Shown here: in pieces, positions 49,959-58,374 of the stretch
How positions within the stretch are numbered: position 1 is the stretch's first letter
Layout: each line of letters starts with the position of its first letter
Assembly: GCA_035518635.1 (NCBI GenBank)
Contig: DATIXI010000055.1
Span: forward strand, 1 to 64,000
Source of the DNA: AC-32 sp035518635
GTDB lineage: Bacteria > Actinomycetota > Thermoleophilia > Gaiellales > Gaiellaceae
Direction: 5' to 3'
DNA length: 64,000 nucleotides
Translations under genes and position numbers: made by a program
Notes under the pieces: generated by a model
Told to the model about the DNA's origin: nothing
Database searches by the model: none
The model's input: only the letters and a program-made list of their open reading frames with translations

Positions 49959-50921
49959 TCAGTGGTGGAGGCACTTGTGCCAGCCGGCCCGGATCTGGTC
50001 CAGCTTGACGTTCATCTGCGCCTCGAACGTGGCATCGCTTGCGCTGTAGGGACCGAGCGCGGTGTCCTGCCACATGACGTCGGGCGTGACACCCGGCCCC
50101 ACGGCCGTCAGGCGGTACATGTCGCCGATCCCCGGCCCTCGCTTCCGGTGTGTGGTGCCCGGCGGGTGTGCGTAGCCGTTGATCAGCGGATCGTGCTTGT
50201 AGAAGCCGTAGCAGAAGAGCCCGGGCGGGCCGCTCGCGACGAACGAGTTCTCGCGCTTCCAGCCGGGCCCGTATGTCGAGTTGTGCGTGTCGAGGTAAAC
50301 GAGCCTGCCGTAGCCGTCGGTGGGGTTGCCGTAGTGGGTCGTCCCGTACCCACGCACGCCGACTCCCTTGTAGGTGAGCTGGCCGAAGAGCTCCCGGAAA
50401 CGCCGGCTGTAGACCCAGTCCTGGTAGACGCTCAGCTCGGCAACCGGCCCGGTCCAGTGGGAGAGGTGGAGCCACCACGTCCTCTGTTGCGGGAGCCACG
50501 GCATGAACCCGAGGTCGGGCAGGGCCACCTGCCAGCTCTGCAGCGCCCAGTACGAGCCGTTCGATGCCTTGCAGCCCATCACGAACCACGGCAGGGCCGG
50601 GCCGTCGTAGGGCTGGCACGTGTTCTTGAAGTGCTTCCAGATCAGCTTGTGGTGCTTCCAGCCGCCCGAGTAGTCGAGCTTGAACTTGACCTGCGGCACG
50701 CCTTTCGTCGACGGGCGGAAGCGCGCGTTGACGGCACCCCACGCCAGCAGGTGCGTGACACGGCCGTACGCGCTGAACGTGATCAGCGCGGTGCCCTTCG
50801 AGTTGACCGCGAGATGGATGTTGGAGGCGTTGCGCGTGATCAGCTGAGACGCGGCCGCGGGGCCGGCGAGACCGAGCGCGCAAACTCCGGCGCACAGGAA
50901 GACCAGCAACCGATTACGCAT
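49959..50921 (-). CDS. Secreted protein of unknown function, aromatic-rich
   Basis: I do not recognise a characterised family. The 320-residue protein begins with a signal peptide (LLVFLCAGVCALGLAGPAAA) from the ATG at 50921. The mature part is rich in Trp, Tyr and His (LDYSGGWKHHKLIWKHFKN, RTWWLHLSHWTGPVAEL), with several Cys, and looks mostly beta. GMYGxT-like or catalytic signatures are absent. It lies between the flavin reductase operon and the c-di-GMP gene, with no clear partner. Confidence 0.7.
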   Translation of the reverse strand: MRNRLLVFLCAGVCALGLAGPAAASQLITRNASNIHLAVNSKGTALITFSAYGRVTHLLAWGAVNARFRPSTKGVPQVKFKLDYSGGWKHHKLIWKHFKNTCQPYDGPALPWFVMGCKASNGSYWALQSWQVALPDLGFMPWLPQQRTWWLHLSHWTGPVAELSVYQDWVYSRRFRELFGQLTYKGVGVRGYGTTHYGNPTDGYGRLVYLDTHNSTYGPGWKRENSFVASGPPGLFCYGFYKHDPLINGYAHPPGTTHRKRGPGIGDMYRLTAVGPGVTPDVMWQDTALGPYSASDATFEAQMNVKLDQIRAGWHKCLHH

Positions 50922-51029
50922 GGAAGACACTTCAGCTCGACGCCGCAGCACAACAGAGTACATCGGATGCGCGGACGCCATCCTGAAGGGGCCGAGACCC
51001 CGATTTTGGGGGATCCGCGGGCCTAGAAC

Positions 51030-53759
51030 CTAGGAAGCAAGCCGCTCGTCGGCGGTTTCGCCCGCCAGCGGCGCGTCCCACGGCAGAGCGAGGAAGACGT
51101 CGACGACCGCCGGGTCGAACTGCGTGCCCGCGGCCTCGCGGAGGCGCCTGCACGCCTCCTCGATCCCCAGCCGCTTGCGGTACGGGCGATCGGTAGTCAT
51201 TGCATGGAACGCGTCGCAGACGAAGATGATCCGCGCCTCGATCGGGATCTCGTCGCCGGCCCTGCCGTCCGGGTAGCCGAGCCCGTCCCAGCGCTCGTGG
51301 CAGCCGCGCACGATCGTCCTGACCTCGGCCAGGCGGTCGATCGGCTCGAGAATCCGCTCGCCGAGCTCGGGGTGCATCTCGATGATCTTGCGCTCCTCCG
51401 GCGAGAGCGGACCCGGCTTGAGCAGGATGCTCGTCGGGACGCCGATCTTGCCGATGTCGTGGAAGAGCGCTCCGAGCTCGAGCCGCTTCAGCGCCGCGGC
51501 GTCGAAGCCGAGCTCGCGGCCGACCTTCAGCGCCATGTCCGTGATCCAGCGGGTGTGCGAGGACGTGTACTCGTCGTTGGCCTCGAGCGCGTTGGCGAGC
51601 GCCTCGACGGTCGAGACGAACGTGTCCTCGAGGCTCTCGAAGCTGAGCGCGCGCTCGAAGGCGACGGAGGCCTGGTACGAGATCCCGCCCAACAGGCGGA
51701 GGACCTCGTCGCTCGAGTGCTCGCCGGACGACGGGTTGCGCGCGGCGAGGAACCCCTCGACGGAGCCTTCGCTCCAGATCGGCGCGACCGCGAGCTCCGG
51801 CCAGTGGAGGCCGTCGGGCGGTGGCACCGCGGCCTCGGCCTCCTCGGCGCTCAGGAGGAACGGCACCGTTCGCTTGCCGATCACCCTCCGGATGGCCTCG
51901 CCGTCGAGCGAGATGCCGAGCAGCTCCCTGAGCTCCTCACTCTCGTCATAGGTCGAGTGCGCGATGATCCGGAAGCTCCCGTTCTTGTCCGGGCGCCAGA
52001 GCGCGCAGCGCTTCGCGAGGAGCCGCGAGGCGGCGCGGACTGTCTCGTGGCCGATCTCCTCGGGCGTCGAGGCCTCCGAGATCGCGCCGGTGAATTCGAG
52101 CAGCGCCTTCAGATGGTCGGCCTCGCGCCGCTGCGCCTCGTAGAGGCGCGCGTTCTCGAGCGCGACGGAGGCGTGCCCCGCGAGCACCTCGAGCAGGCGG
52201 ACGTCGTCCTCGTCGAACTGGTCGACGCCGAGCTTCGAGATCACGACCACGCCGATCACGCGCGTGCCGTAGTTCAGCGGCACGGCGAGCAGCGACTCCT
52301 CGATCGCGTGCGTGCCGGGGATGATCACGGCGTACTCGCACTCGAGCGTGTTCCCCACGAGCTGCGCCTCCGCGGTCTCGGCCGCCCGGCCCGTCACGCC
52401 CTCGCCGATCTTGCTGCGCGGGAAGTCGACCGGCCCGCCGTCGCGTGAGATGAGGTCGCCGCGGAACGCGATGGGGACGATCTCGTCGTCCTCGATCACC
52501 ATCACGCGGCAGTTGTGGTAGTCGATCAGAAGGCGGAGCTCGTCGGCGATCACCTCGCCGATCTGGCGCACGTCGTTCAGCCGGTTGAGCTTCCCGGCCA
52601 GGCCCTGGAGCATCTTCAGGTGCGCGATCGAGCGGACGTCGCGGTTGGCGTCGGAGGAGCCCTCGGGCCGCTCCGAGGCGTCCTCGTCGAAGAGGACGAT
52701 CTGGTTCTTGCCGCGCGCCTTCGAGGTCATCATCGCGGCTTCGGCACAGGCCACCAGCTCGCGCGGGTTCATCGCGTGCTGCGGGCCCTGCGAGATCCCG
52801 ACGGAGATCGTGATCTTGCCCGCGGCGCCGAACTCGACCTCGGCCAGCGCGTCCGTGAGGCGCCTCGCCAGGTTGAGGGCGTCGCCCGCGTCGCAGGAGG
52901 ACATGATCACGCCAAACTCCTCGCCGCCGAGCCGGCAGACGACGTCCGAGCCGCGCAGGCCGCCGCGCAGCAGGTCGGCCAGGTCACGGAGAACCTGGTC
53001 GCCGGTGCCGTGGCCGTACATGTCGTTCACGCGCTTGAAGTCGTCGATGTCGAGCATCAGCACCGCGACCGAGTCGCGGGTCCTGCTCGCGCGCGTGAGC
53101 TCCGACCGGAGCCGCTCGTGGAAGTAGCGGTGGTTGTAGAGGCCCGTGAGCGAATCGGTCTGCGCCTGGTACTCGAGGCGGGCGCGGATCTGCGCGTTGT
53201 CGAGCGCGAGCGCGGCCGCGTCGGCAAACCGGGTCGCGAGCTCGAACTCGTCGTCGCTGAACGCCGCGTCCTCGCCGAGACGGTAGATGTTGAGCACGCC
53301 CTTGACGACGTCGCGCGCGATCAGCGGCACGGTGATCAGCGCCTCCGCCTCGTCGGGCGGAGTTCCGGGGACCGTCTTCGTGCGCGGGTCGAGGTGCGCC
53401 TGGTTCGTGCGCACCGGCTCGCGGTGGAGGGCGGCCCAGCCCGTGATGCCCTCGCCGAAGTTCGAGCGGCTGTCCATGATCTCGCTCGCCCAGGTGTCAC
53501 GCGCGAGGACCGGAATGAGCACGGTCTGCGCGTCGTCGGCCTGGTAGATCGAGAGCGTGTCGTGCGGGATCAGCTCGGCGAGCGTGTCCGCGATCCGCTC
53601 GAGCAGGTTGTCGAGGCTCTGCTCGGAGAGGATGTGGTGGAAGACGTCTGCCAGCTGGCGGTACGACTGGACGAGGGCCTCGGACCGAGGGGCATCAGGG
53701 TCGCCGGGGTAGGCGTCCAGGTCCGGGTCGGGATCTGCAGCCGCGAACAAGTGCCGCAT
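51030..53759 (-). CDS. Bifunctional c-di-GMP protein: GAF, GGDEF, two GAF-like domains, HD-GYP
   Basis: A 909-residue cytoplasmic signalling protein. In order: GAF (about 45-190), diguanylate cyclase (about 200-360) with G278-G-E-E-F and an intact inhibitory site R269-x-x-D272 five residues before it, two more GAF-like sensor domains (about 385-545 and 560-700), and an HD-GYP phosphodiesterase with H767-D768 (LFHDIGKIGVP) and G828-Y-P. Both opposing activities appear intact, so the GAF domains probably decide which dominates. It may control surface or polysaccharide traits; no direct link is visible. Confidence 0.93.
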   Translation of the reverse strand: MRHLFAAADPDPDLDAYPGDPDAPRSEALVQSYRQLADVFHHILSEQSLDNLLERIADTLAELIPHDTLSIYQADDAQTVLIPVLARDTWASEIMDSRSNFGEGITGWAALHREPVRTNQAHLDPRTKTVPGTPPDEAEALITVPLIARDVVKGVLNIYRLGEDAAFSDDEFELATRFADAAALALDNAQIRARLEYQAQTDSLTGLYNHRYFHERLRSELTRASRTRDSVAVLMLDIDDFKRVNDMYGHGTGDQVLRDLADLLRGGLRGSDVVCRLGGEEFGVIMSSCDAGDALNLARRLTDALAEVEFGAAGKITISVGISQGPQHAMNPRELVACAEAAMMTSKARGKNQIVLFDEDASERPEGSSDANRDVRSIAHLKMLQGLAGKLNRLNDVRQIGEVIADELRLLIDYHNCRVMVIEDDEIVPIAFRGDLISRDGGPVDFPRSKIGEGVTGRAAETAEAQLVGNTLECEYAVIIPGTHAIEESLLAVPLNYGTRVIGVVVISKLGVDQFDEDDVRLLEVLAGHASVALENARLYEAQRREADHLKALLEFTGAISEASTPEEIGHETVRAASRLLAKRCALWRPDKNGSFRIIAHSTYDESEELRELLGISLDGEAIRRVIGKRTVPFLLSAEEAEAAVPPPDGLHWPELAVAPIWSEGSVEGFLAARNPSSGEHSSDEVLRLLGGISYQASVAFERALSFESLEDTFVSTVEALANALEANDEYTSSHTRWITDMALKVGRELGFDAAALKRLELGALFHDIGKIGVPTSILLKPGPLSPEERKIIEMHPELGERILEPIDRLAEVRTIVRGCHERWDGLGYPDGRAGDEIPIEARIIFVCDAFHAMTTDRPYRKRLGIEEACRRLREAAGTQFDPAVVDVFLALPWDAPLAGETADERLAS

Positions 53760-53899
53760 TCGCCATAGTTTCTCGTTATTCCGGCCCCGCGAGGATCCCC
53801 CGGAAAGGGGAACCTGAACAGGGGCTCATGCGGCGCTGAAAGCGGTGTTAGAGTCGCCGTTCTCGACCATCGAACGAACGACGGAAGGAGCGTGCCCAG

Positions 53900-54298
53900 G
53901 TGCTAGCGGATTGGACATTCGGAACGGTGTTGTGGGAGATGCTGATCATCTTCGCCTGGATCATCTGGTTCTGGCTCCTGATCACCGTGTTCGCCGACCT
54001 CTTCCGCCGGCACGACATCGGCGGCGGGGCGAAGGTGCTCTGGTGCATCTTCGTGATCATCCTGCCCTTCCTGGGCGTGTTCATCTACCTCCTCGTCGAG
54101 CACGCGGGCATGGCCGACCGCAACACGCAGCAGATGCAGGCGGCCCAGGCGCAGACGGACGCCTACATCAAGGACGTTGCCGGCAGCGGTGGGCCGGCCG
54201 CCGAGATCGAGCGGGCCAAGGGCCTCCTCGACAGCGGCGCCATCTCGCAGGCCGAGTACGACCAGATCAAGTCGAAGGCGCTGAGCGGCTCCGCCTGA
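53900..54298 (+). CDS. PLDc_N/SHOCT membrane protein
   Basis: A 132-residue protein. Two membrane helices (MLIIFAWIIWFWLLITVFA and VLWCIFVIILPFLGVFIYLL) with a short DLFRRHDIGGGAKV linker form the PLDc_N-type module. A C-terminal SHOCT domain follows (IERAKGLLDSGAISQAEYDQ). Such proteins are common in Actinobacteria and are thought to scaffold membrane complexes; the exact role is unknown. A ribosome site (GGAAGGAG) lies 9 nt before the GTG, and TAGAGT upstream at about 53848 is a plausible -10. Confidence 0.85.
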   Translation: MLADWTFGTVLWEMLIIFAWIIWFWLLITVFADLFRRHDIGGGAKVLWCIFVIILPFLGVFIYLLVEHAGMADRNTQQMQAAQAQTDAYIKDVAGSGGPAAEIERAKGLLDSGAISQAEYDQIKSKALSGSA

Positions 54299-54356
54299 GA
54301 TAAGCACACCTCCGAGCTCGCCCGATCCGCCCGGCGGCGGCCCTTCATGGCCCCTG

Positions 54357-55955
54357 CTAGGCGGCTTGTTTGGGTTTTCCCGGTAACCGCCGCGTGAACC
54401 AGAACGAGAGCACCGCGAGGAGCGCGACTGCGAGCATCGAGACCTTCAACGCGTCGAGCTGCGCGTCGGCGTAGTCGTCGGTGACCGCGGTCGCGTCGGC
54501 CGGCGACAAGCCGGCGTCGCGCAGGTTCTTGTATGCCTCCTCGGTCGTGACGATCGGGATCCCGGTCTCGGTGGCCGACGAGATCTGCGTCTTCACGTCG
54601 GAGGGCACGGCGGGGTTCTCCTGGATCCGCGAGTTGAACCCGTTCAGGAGCCCGAGGAGCAGGACGGAGCCGATCAGCGCGGTGCCGAGGGACGCGCCGA
54701 GGTTCTGCGCCGTCCCCTGCAGTCCCCCGGCCTCGTTCGTCTCGTCCGGCGGGGCCGAGGACATGATCACGTTGCCGAGCTGCGACATCAGGAGCCCGGC
54801 GCCGATCCCGAAGAAGACGAGCGCCACGGCGAAGGCCGTGCCGTTCAGGGCCACGTCGATCGTCCCGACGAGCACGAGCGCTGCGATCGCCATCGCCCCG
54901 AGGCCGACCTGGACGACGGCCCGCGGGCCGAACCGCACGGCCACCTTCGGCCCGGTGAGCGCAGCGGCCAGCATCGAGATCGACATCGGGAAGAGCCGCT
55001 TCCCCGTCTCGAACGCGTCGAAGCCGAGCACGACCTGGAGGTACACCGGCAGCACGAAGAACGTGCCCATCACGATCAGCTGCTGTGCGCACAGCGAGGA
55101 GAGCCCCGCGCGCAGCGTCTCGATCTTCAGCAGCGCGCGGTTGAGGAGCGTGCTCCTGCCTTGCCGCTCGCGGCGCTCCTCCCACAAAAGGAAGCAGCCG
55201 AGGACGACGAAGCCGCCGGCGATCAGGAACGGCACCAGCGAGAACCCGAGCGGCGTGATCTCGTGCCCGTTGATCGTCGGCGCGTCGATCGGCCTGATCC
55301 AGCCCCAGACGCTGCTCTTCAGGATCCCGAACACGATCAGGCCGAGCGCGGTCGCCGAGAGCGCCGCGCCGCCGTAGTCAAGCTTCGGCGGGTGCTCGGG
55401 CTTGGGCGCGTGCTTCATCCGGCGGTGGACGATGAGCACCGCGATCACCACCACGACCTCGCCGACGAAGACGTACCGCCAGCTCCAGGTCGTCGTCACG
55501 TAGCCCCCGATCAGCGGGCCGGCCGCGATCGCCGCGCCGGCGGCGCCGCCGATCATCCCGTAGGCGAACGCGCGCGCCTTGCCCTCGTAGTTCGCGGCGG
55601 TCAGCGCGGCGATCGCCGGGATCACGAGCACCGCGCCGAGCCCCTCGATACACGACCAGCCGAGCAGCAGCACCGTGAGGTTCGGGCTGAGCGACGTGAT
55701 CAGCGAGCCGAGCCCGTACACGGCCAGGCCGAGGCCGAAGGCCCGGTCACGGCCCAGGATGTCGCCGAGCTTCGCGCCGACGAGCATGAACGCCGCCATC
55801 ACGAGCGTGTACAGCGTGATGGCGCTCTGCACGCCGGTGACCGTCGTGTTCAGGTCTTCGACGATCTGCGAGATCGAGACGTTCATCACGCTCGAGTCGA
55901 GCACCATGATGAACTGGGCCGAGGCGAGGATCACGAGGGGCAGCCACTTGCGCAT
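54357..55955 (-). CDS. MFS drug exporter, DHA2 (EmrB/QacA) family, 14 membrane segments
   Basis: A 532-residue proton-coupled exporter. The N-terminal LPLVILASAQFIMVLDSSVM carries the DHA2 signature Asp, VGAKLGDILGRDRAFGLGLA is motif A, and WRYVFVGEVVVVIAVLIV a central helix. The family exports drugs, lipids or surface metabolites with 14 helices; the substrate here is unknown. TAGAGT (55962-55967) is 6 nt before the ATG, implying a leaderless mRNA. No TetR regulator is adjacent. Confidence 0.92.
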   Translation of the reverse strand: MRKWLPLVILASAQFIMVLDSSVMNVSISQIVEDLNTTVTGVQSAITLYTLVMAAFMLVGAKLGDILGRDRAFGLGLAVYGLGSLITSLSPNLTVLLLGWSCIEGLGAVLVIPAIAALTAANYEGKARAFAYGMIGGAAGAAIAAGPLIGGYVTTTWSWRYVFVGEVVVVIAVLIVHRRMKHAPKPEHPPKLDYGGAALSATALGLIVFGILKSSVWGWIRPIDAPTINGHEITPLGFSLVPFLIAGGFVVLGCFLLWEERRERQGRSTLLNRALLKIETLRAGLSSLCAQQLIVMGTFFVLPVYLQVVLGFDAFETGKRLFPMSISMLAAALTGPKVAVRFGPRAVVQVGLGAMAIAALVLVGTIDVALNGTAFAVALVFFGIGAGLLMSQLGNVIMSSAPPDETNEAGGLQGTAQNLGASLGTALIGSVLLLGLLNGFNSRIQENPAVPSDVKTQISSATETGIPIVTTEEAYKNLRDAGLSPADATAVTDDYADAQLDALKVSMLAVALLAVLSFWFTRRLPGKPKQAA

Positions 55956-56048
55956 CGTGCGACTCTAAGGGCAAGTGGCCGACGGAGAAAGGCTCGCGGC
56001 GTGCCCTTGTTCCTCGCCCAGCGGCCGGGCGCCGCCTAGCGCGTGCGT

Positions 56049-56066
56049 CCTGTAGGGCTGTACAGG
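56049..56066. promoter_or_regulatory. Inverted repeat upstream of the catabolic operon
   Basis: CCTGTA and TACAGG form a perfect 6-6-6 inverted repeat (spacer GGGCTG). A -35-like TTGACC follows at 56079-56084, and CATACT (56106-56111) lies 5 nt before the GTG at 56117. The repeat is a candidate operator for the XRE-cupin regulator encoded at the end of the operon. Confidence 0.45.
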
Positions 56067-56116
56067 CGCCGTGCGCGCTTGACCGACCGTGCCGGGTCGT
56101 TTATTCATACTGGACA

Positions 56117-57019
56117 GTGAGCAGCTCTCAGGGCCAGCGACTCACCGTCGGGTGGATCGGTCTCGGAAACATGGGCTCGGCGATGGCCGAGCGCGTCCTG
56201 GACGAGGGCTTCCCGCTCGTCGTGTACAACCGGACGCCCGGGAAGACGGAGGCGCTCGTGGCCCGAGGCGCGGCTCTCGCAGCGACGATCGCGGAGCTCG
56301 CCGGGAAGGCGGACGTCGTCTTCACATCGCTCGCCGACGACGATGCGCTCGAGGCCGTCGCAGGTGAGGTCATCTCTGCGGCGCGGCCGGGCACGGTCCT
56401 GATCGACGCGAGCACCGTGTCTCCCACCGTTTCCGCACGGGTCGCCGCGCTGGCCGAGGAGGCCTCCGTCGAGTACCTGCGCGCGCCGGTCAGCGGCAAC
56501 CCGACCGTTGTCCGCGCCGGGAACCTGCGCTTCATGGTCTCGGGCGCGCGCGAGACGCTCGAGCGCGTCGAACCGGTGATCCTCGCGATCGGCCCCGCCA
56601 TCCACTACGTCGGCGACGGAGAGCAGGCGCGGGTCGTCAAGCTCGCGATCAACCTGATGATCGCCGGCCTCGCGCAGCTGATGTCCGAGGCCCTCGTGCT
56701 CGCCGAGGCGTCTGGAGTCTCGCGCGCGGACCTGCTCGAGGTGATGGCGGACTCGGCCGCGGGTGCGCCGTTCGTCAAGTACAAGACGGAGCCCCTGCTG
56801 CGCGACGACTACTCGGCGACGTTCACGACTGCGCTGCTGGAGAAGGACATCGATCTCATGCTCGACGCGGCGGCGCAGGCCGAGGTGAGCCTTCCGATGA
56901 CGCGCGAGCTGAAGACGCTCGTGCACTCGGCGGTCGAGGCCGGCTACGCGGACGACGATCTCATGGCGCTCTTCCTGCACCTTCGGAGCGCTTCCCTCGA
57001 CCAGGAGGTGGTCCGATGA
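56117..57019 (+). CDS. NAD(P)-dependent beta-hydroxyacid dehydrogenase (3-hydroxyisobutyrate dehydrogenase family)
   Basis: A 300-residue member of the 6-phosphogluconate/3-hydroxyisobutyrate dehydrogenase family. The Rossmann motif is VGWIGLGNMGSAMAERVL, the substrate-binding loop is YLRAPVSGNPTVVRAG (DAPVSGG type), and the catalytic Lys lies in RVVKLAINLMIAG. It would oxidise a beta-hydroxy acid or reduce its semialdehyde. It is the first gene of a seven-gene operon and overlaps the M24 gene by 4 nt. No ribosome site is seen, so it may be leaderless. Confidence 0.9.
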   Translation: MSSSQGQRLTVGWIGLGNMGSAMAERVLDEGFPLVVYNRTPGKTEALVARGAALAATIAELAGKADVVFTSLADDDALEAVAGEVISAARPGTVLIDASTVSPTVSARVAALAEEASVEYLRAPVSGNPTVVRAGNLRFMVSGARETLERVEPVILAIGPAIHYVGDGEQARVVKLAINLMIAGLAQLMSEALVLAEASGVSRADLLEVMADSAAGAPFVKYKTEPLLRDDYSATFTTALLEKDIDLMLDAAAQAEVSLPMTRELKTLVHSAVEAGYADDDLMALFLHLRSASLDQEVVR

Positions 57020-58374
57020 GAAGCAGGTCCGTGGGCTCGCCCGACGCGACGCGGGCGGTGGACTGGGAGCAGCGCATCGACTTCCCGCGGCTCCGCCAGG
57101 ACCGCCTGGACCGAGCGAAGGCCGCGCTCGAGGCCTCCGATCTCGGCGCGCTGCTGCTGTTCGACCCGAACAACATCCGCTACGTCACGAGCACGCACAT
57201 CGGGGAGTGGGCACGCGACAAGAACGCGCGCTTCACGTTCCTCGCGCGCGGCGCCGACCCGATCCTCTGGGACTTCGGCTCCGCCGCGCGCCACCACCAG
57301 CTGTTCGCGCCGTGGCTGCCGCCCGAGAACTTCCGCGCCGGCGTCTCGCCGATGCGCGGCGCGATGCCCGTCGAGACCGGGATCCCGGACCGGCTCGGGC
57401 AGCGGATCGCGCACGAGATGCGGGAGCACGGGGTCGAGGGCGAGCCGCTCGGGATCGACATGGCCGACCTGCTCACGATCGAGGCGCTCGGCCGCGCCGG
57501 GGTGCACGTCACCGACGGGTCCCAGGTCATGCTCGAGGCCCGGAAGATCAAGACCGCGCAGGAGATCGCGCTGCTCGACCAGTCGGCCGGGCTCGTCGAC
57601 GCCGTCTACGAAGAGATCTACGAGGTGCTGCGGCCGGGCGTGTACGAGCACGAGATCGTCGCCCGCGCGCACGAGCTGCTCTTCGAGATGGGCTCGGAGC
57701 AGGTCGAGGCCGTGAACGCGGTTTCCGGCGACCGCTGCAACCCGCACCCGCACGTCTTCTCGGACCGGCTCCTGCGGCCGGGGGACCAGGCGTTCTTCGA
57801 CATCATCCACTCGTTCATGGGCTACCGGACGTGCTACTACCGCACGTTCAACGTCGGCGGCGTCAGCCACTCGCAGCTCGATGCCTACAAGCAGTGCCGC
57901 GAGTGGCTGGACAATGCGATCGCGCTCGTCCGGCCGGGCATGACGACCGACAAGATCGCGGAGGTCTGGCCGACCGCGGAGGAGCTCGGCTTCCCGGACG
58001 AGGAGACGTGCTTCGGCCTCCAGTTCGGGCACGGGATCGGCGTCGGTCTCTACGAGTCGCCGATGATCTCGCGCGTCCACTCGCTCGAGAGCCCGGTCGA
58101 GCTCGAGGAGGGGATGGTGTTCGCGCTCGAGACGTACTGCGCGGCGACCGACGGCCGCTCCGCGGCGAGGATCGAGGAGGAGGTGGTCGTGACCGCGACC
58201 GGTTGCGACGTGATCACCCGCTTCCCGGCCGAGGAGCTGCTCGTCGCCGGCCGCACGTACGTGCGCGGGGCGGACCTCGTCGACGAGGGCAGCGCGGGCC
58301 AGGAGGGCACGCAGGGGATGGCCGAGGCGGTCGCGTCCTCGGCGGTCGTCGAGCCGGCAGGTGTGCCCCGGTGA
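57016..58374 (+). CDS. M24-family (creatinase/prolidase-like) hydrolase with altered metal site
   Basis: A 452-residue pita-bread enzyme with an N-terminal creatinase-type domain (about 20-180) and an M24 catalytic domain. Of the five usual metal ligands, D262 (FFDIIHS), H339 (FGHGIG), E372 (FALETYC) and E387 (RIEEEVVV) are in place, but the second Asp is C273 (GYRTCYYRTF). It is therefore unlikely to be an ordinary dinuclear proline peptidase. Creatinase-like C-N hydrolysis or a one-metal mechanism is possible. Its place in the operon suggests a catabolic rather than a proteolytic role. Confidence 0.85.
   Translation: MRSRSVGSPDATRAVDWEQRIDFPRLRQDRLDRAKAALEASDLGALLLFDPNNIRYVTSTHIGEWARDKNARFTFLARGADPILWDFGSAARHHQLFAPWLPPENFRAGVSPMRGAMPVETGIPDRLGQRIAHEMREHGVEGEPLGIDMADLLTIEALGRAGVHVTDGSQVMLEARKIKTAQEIALLDQSAGLVDAVYEEIYEVLRPGVYEHEIVARAHELLFEMGSEQVEAVNAVSGDRCNPHPHVFSDRLLRPGDQAFFDIIHSFMGYRTCYYRTFNVGGVSHSQLDAYKQCREWLDNAIALVRPGMTTDKIAEVWPTAEELGFPDEETCFGLQFGHGIGVGLYESPMISRVHSLESPVELEEGMVFALETYCAATDGRSAARIEEEVVVTATGCDVITRFPAEELLVAGRTYVRGADLVDEGSAGQEGTQGMAEAVASSAVVEPAGVPR

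Noticed and set aside
57016..58374. M24 protein considered as DMSP lyase DddP or a proline dipeptidase
   Set aside because: The ligand pattern around D262/C273 differs from both as I recall them, and the operon context does not support either.
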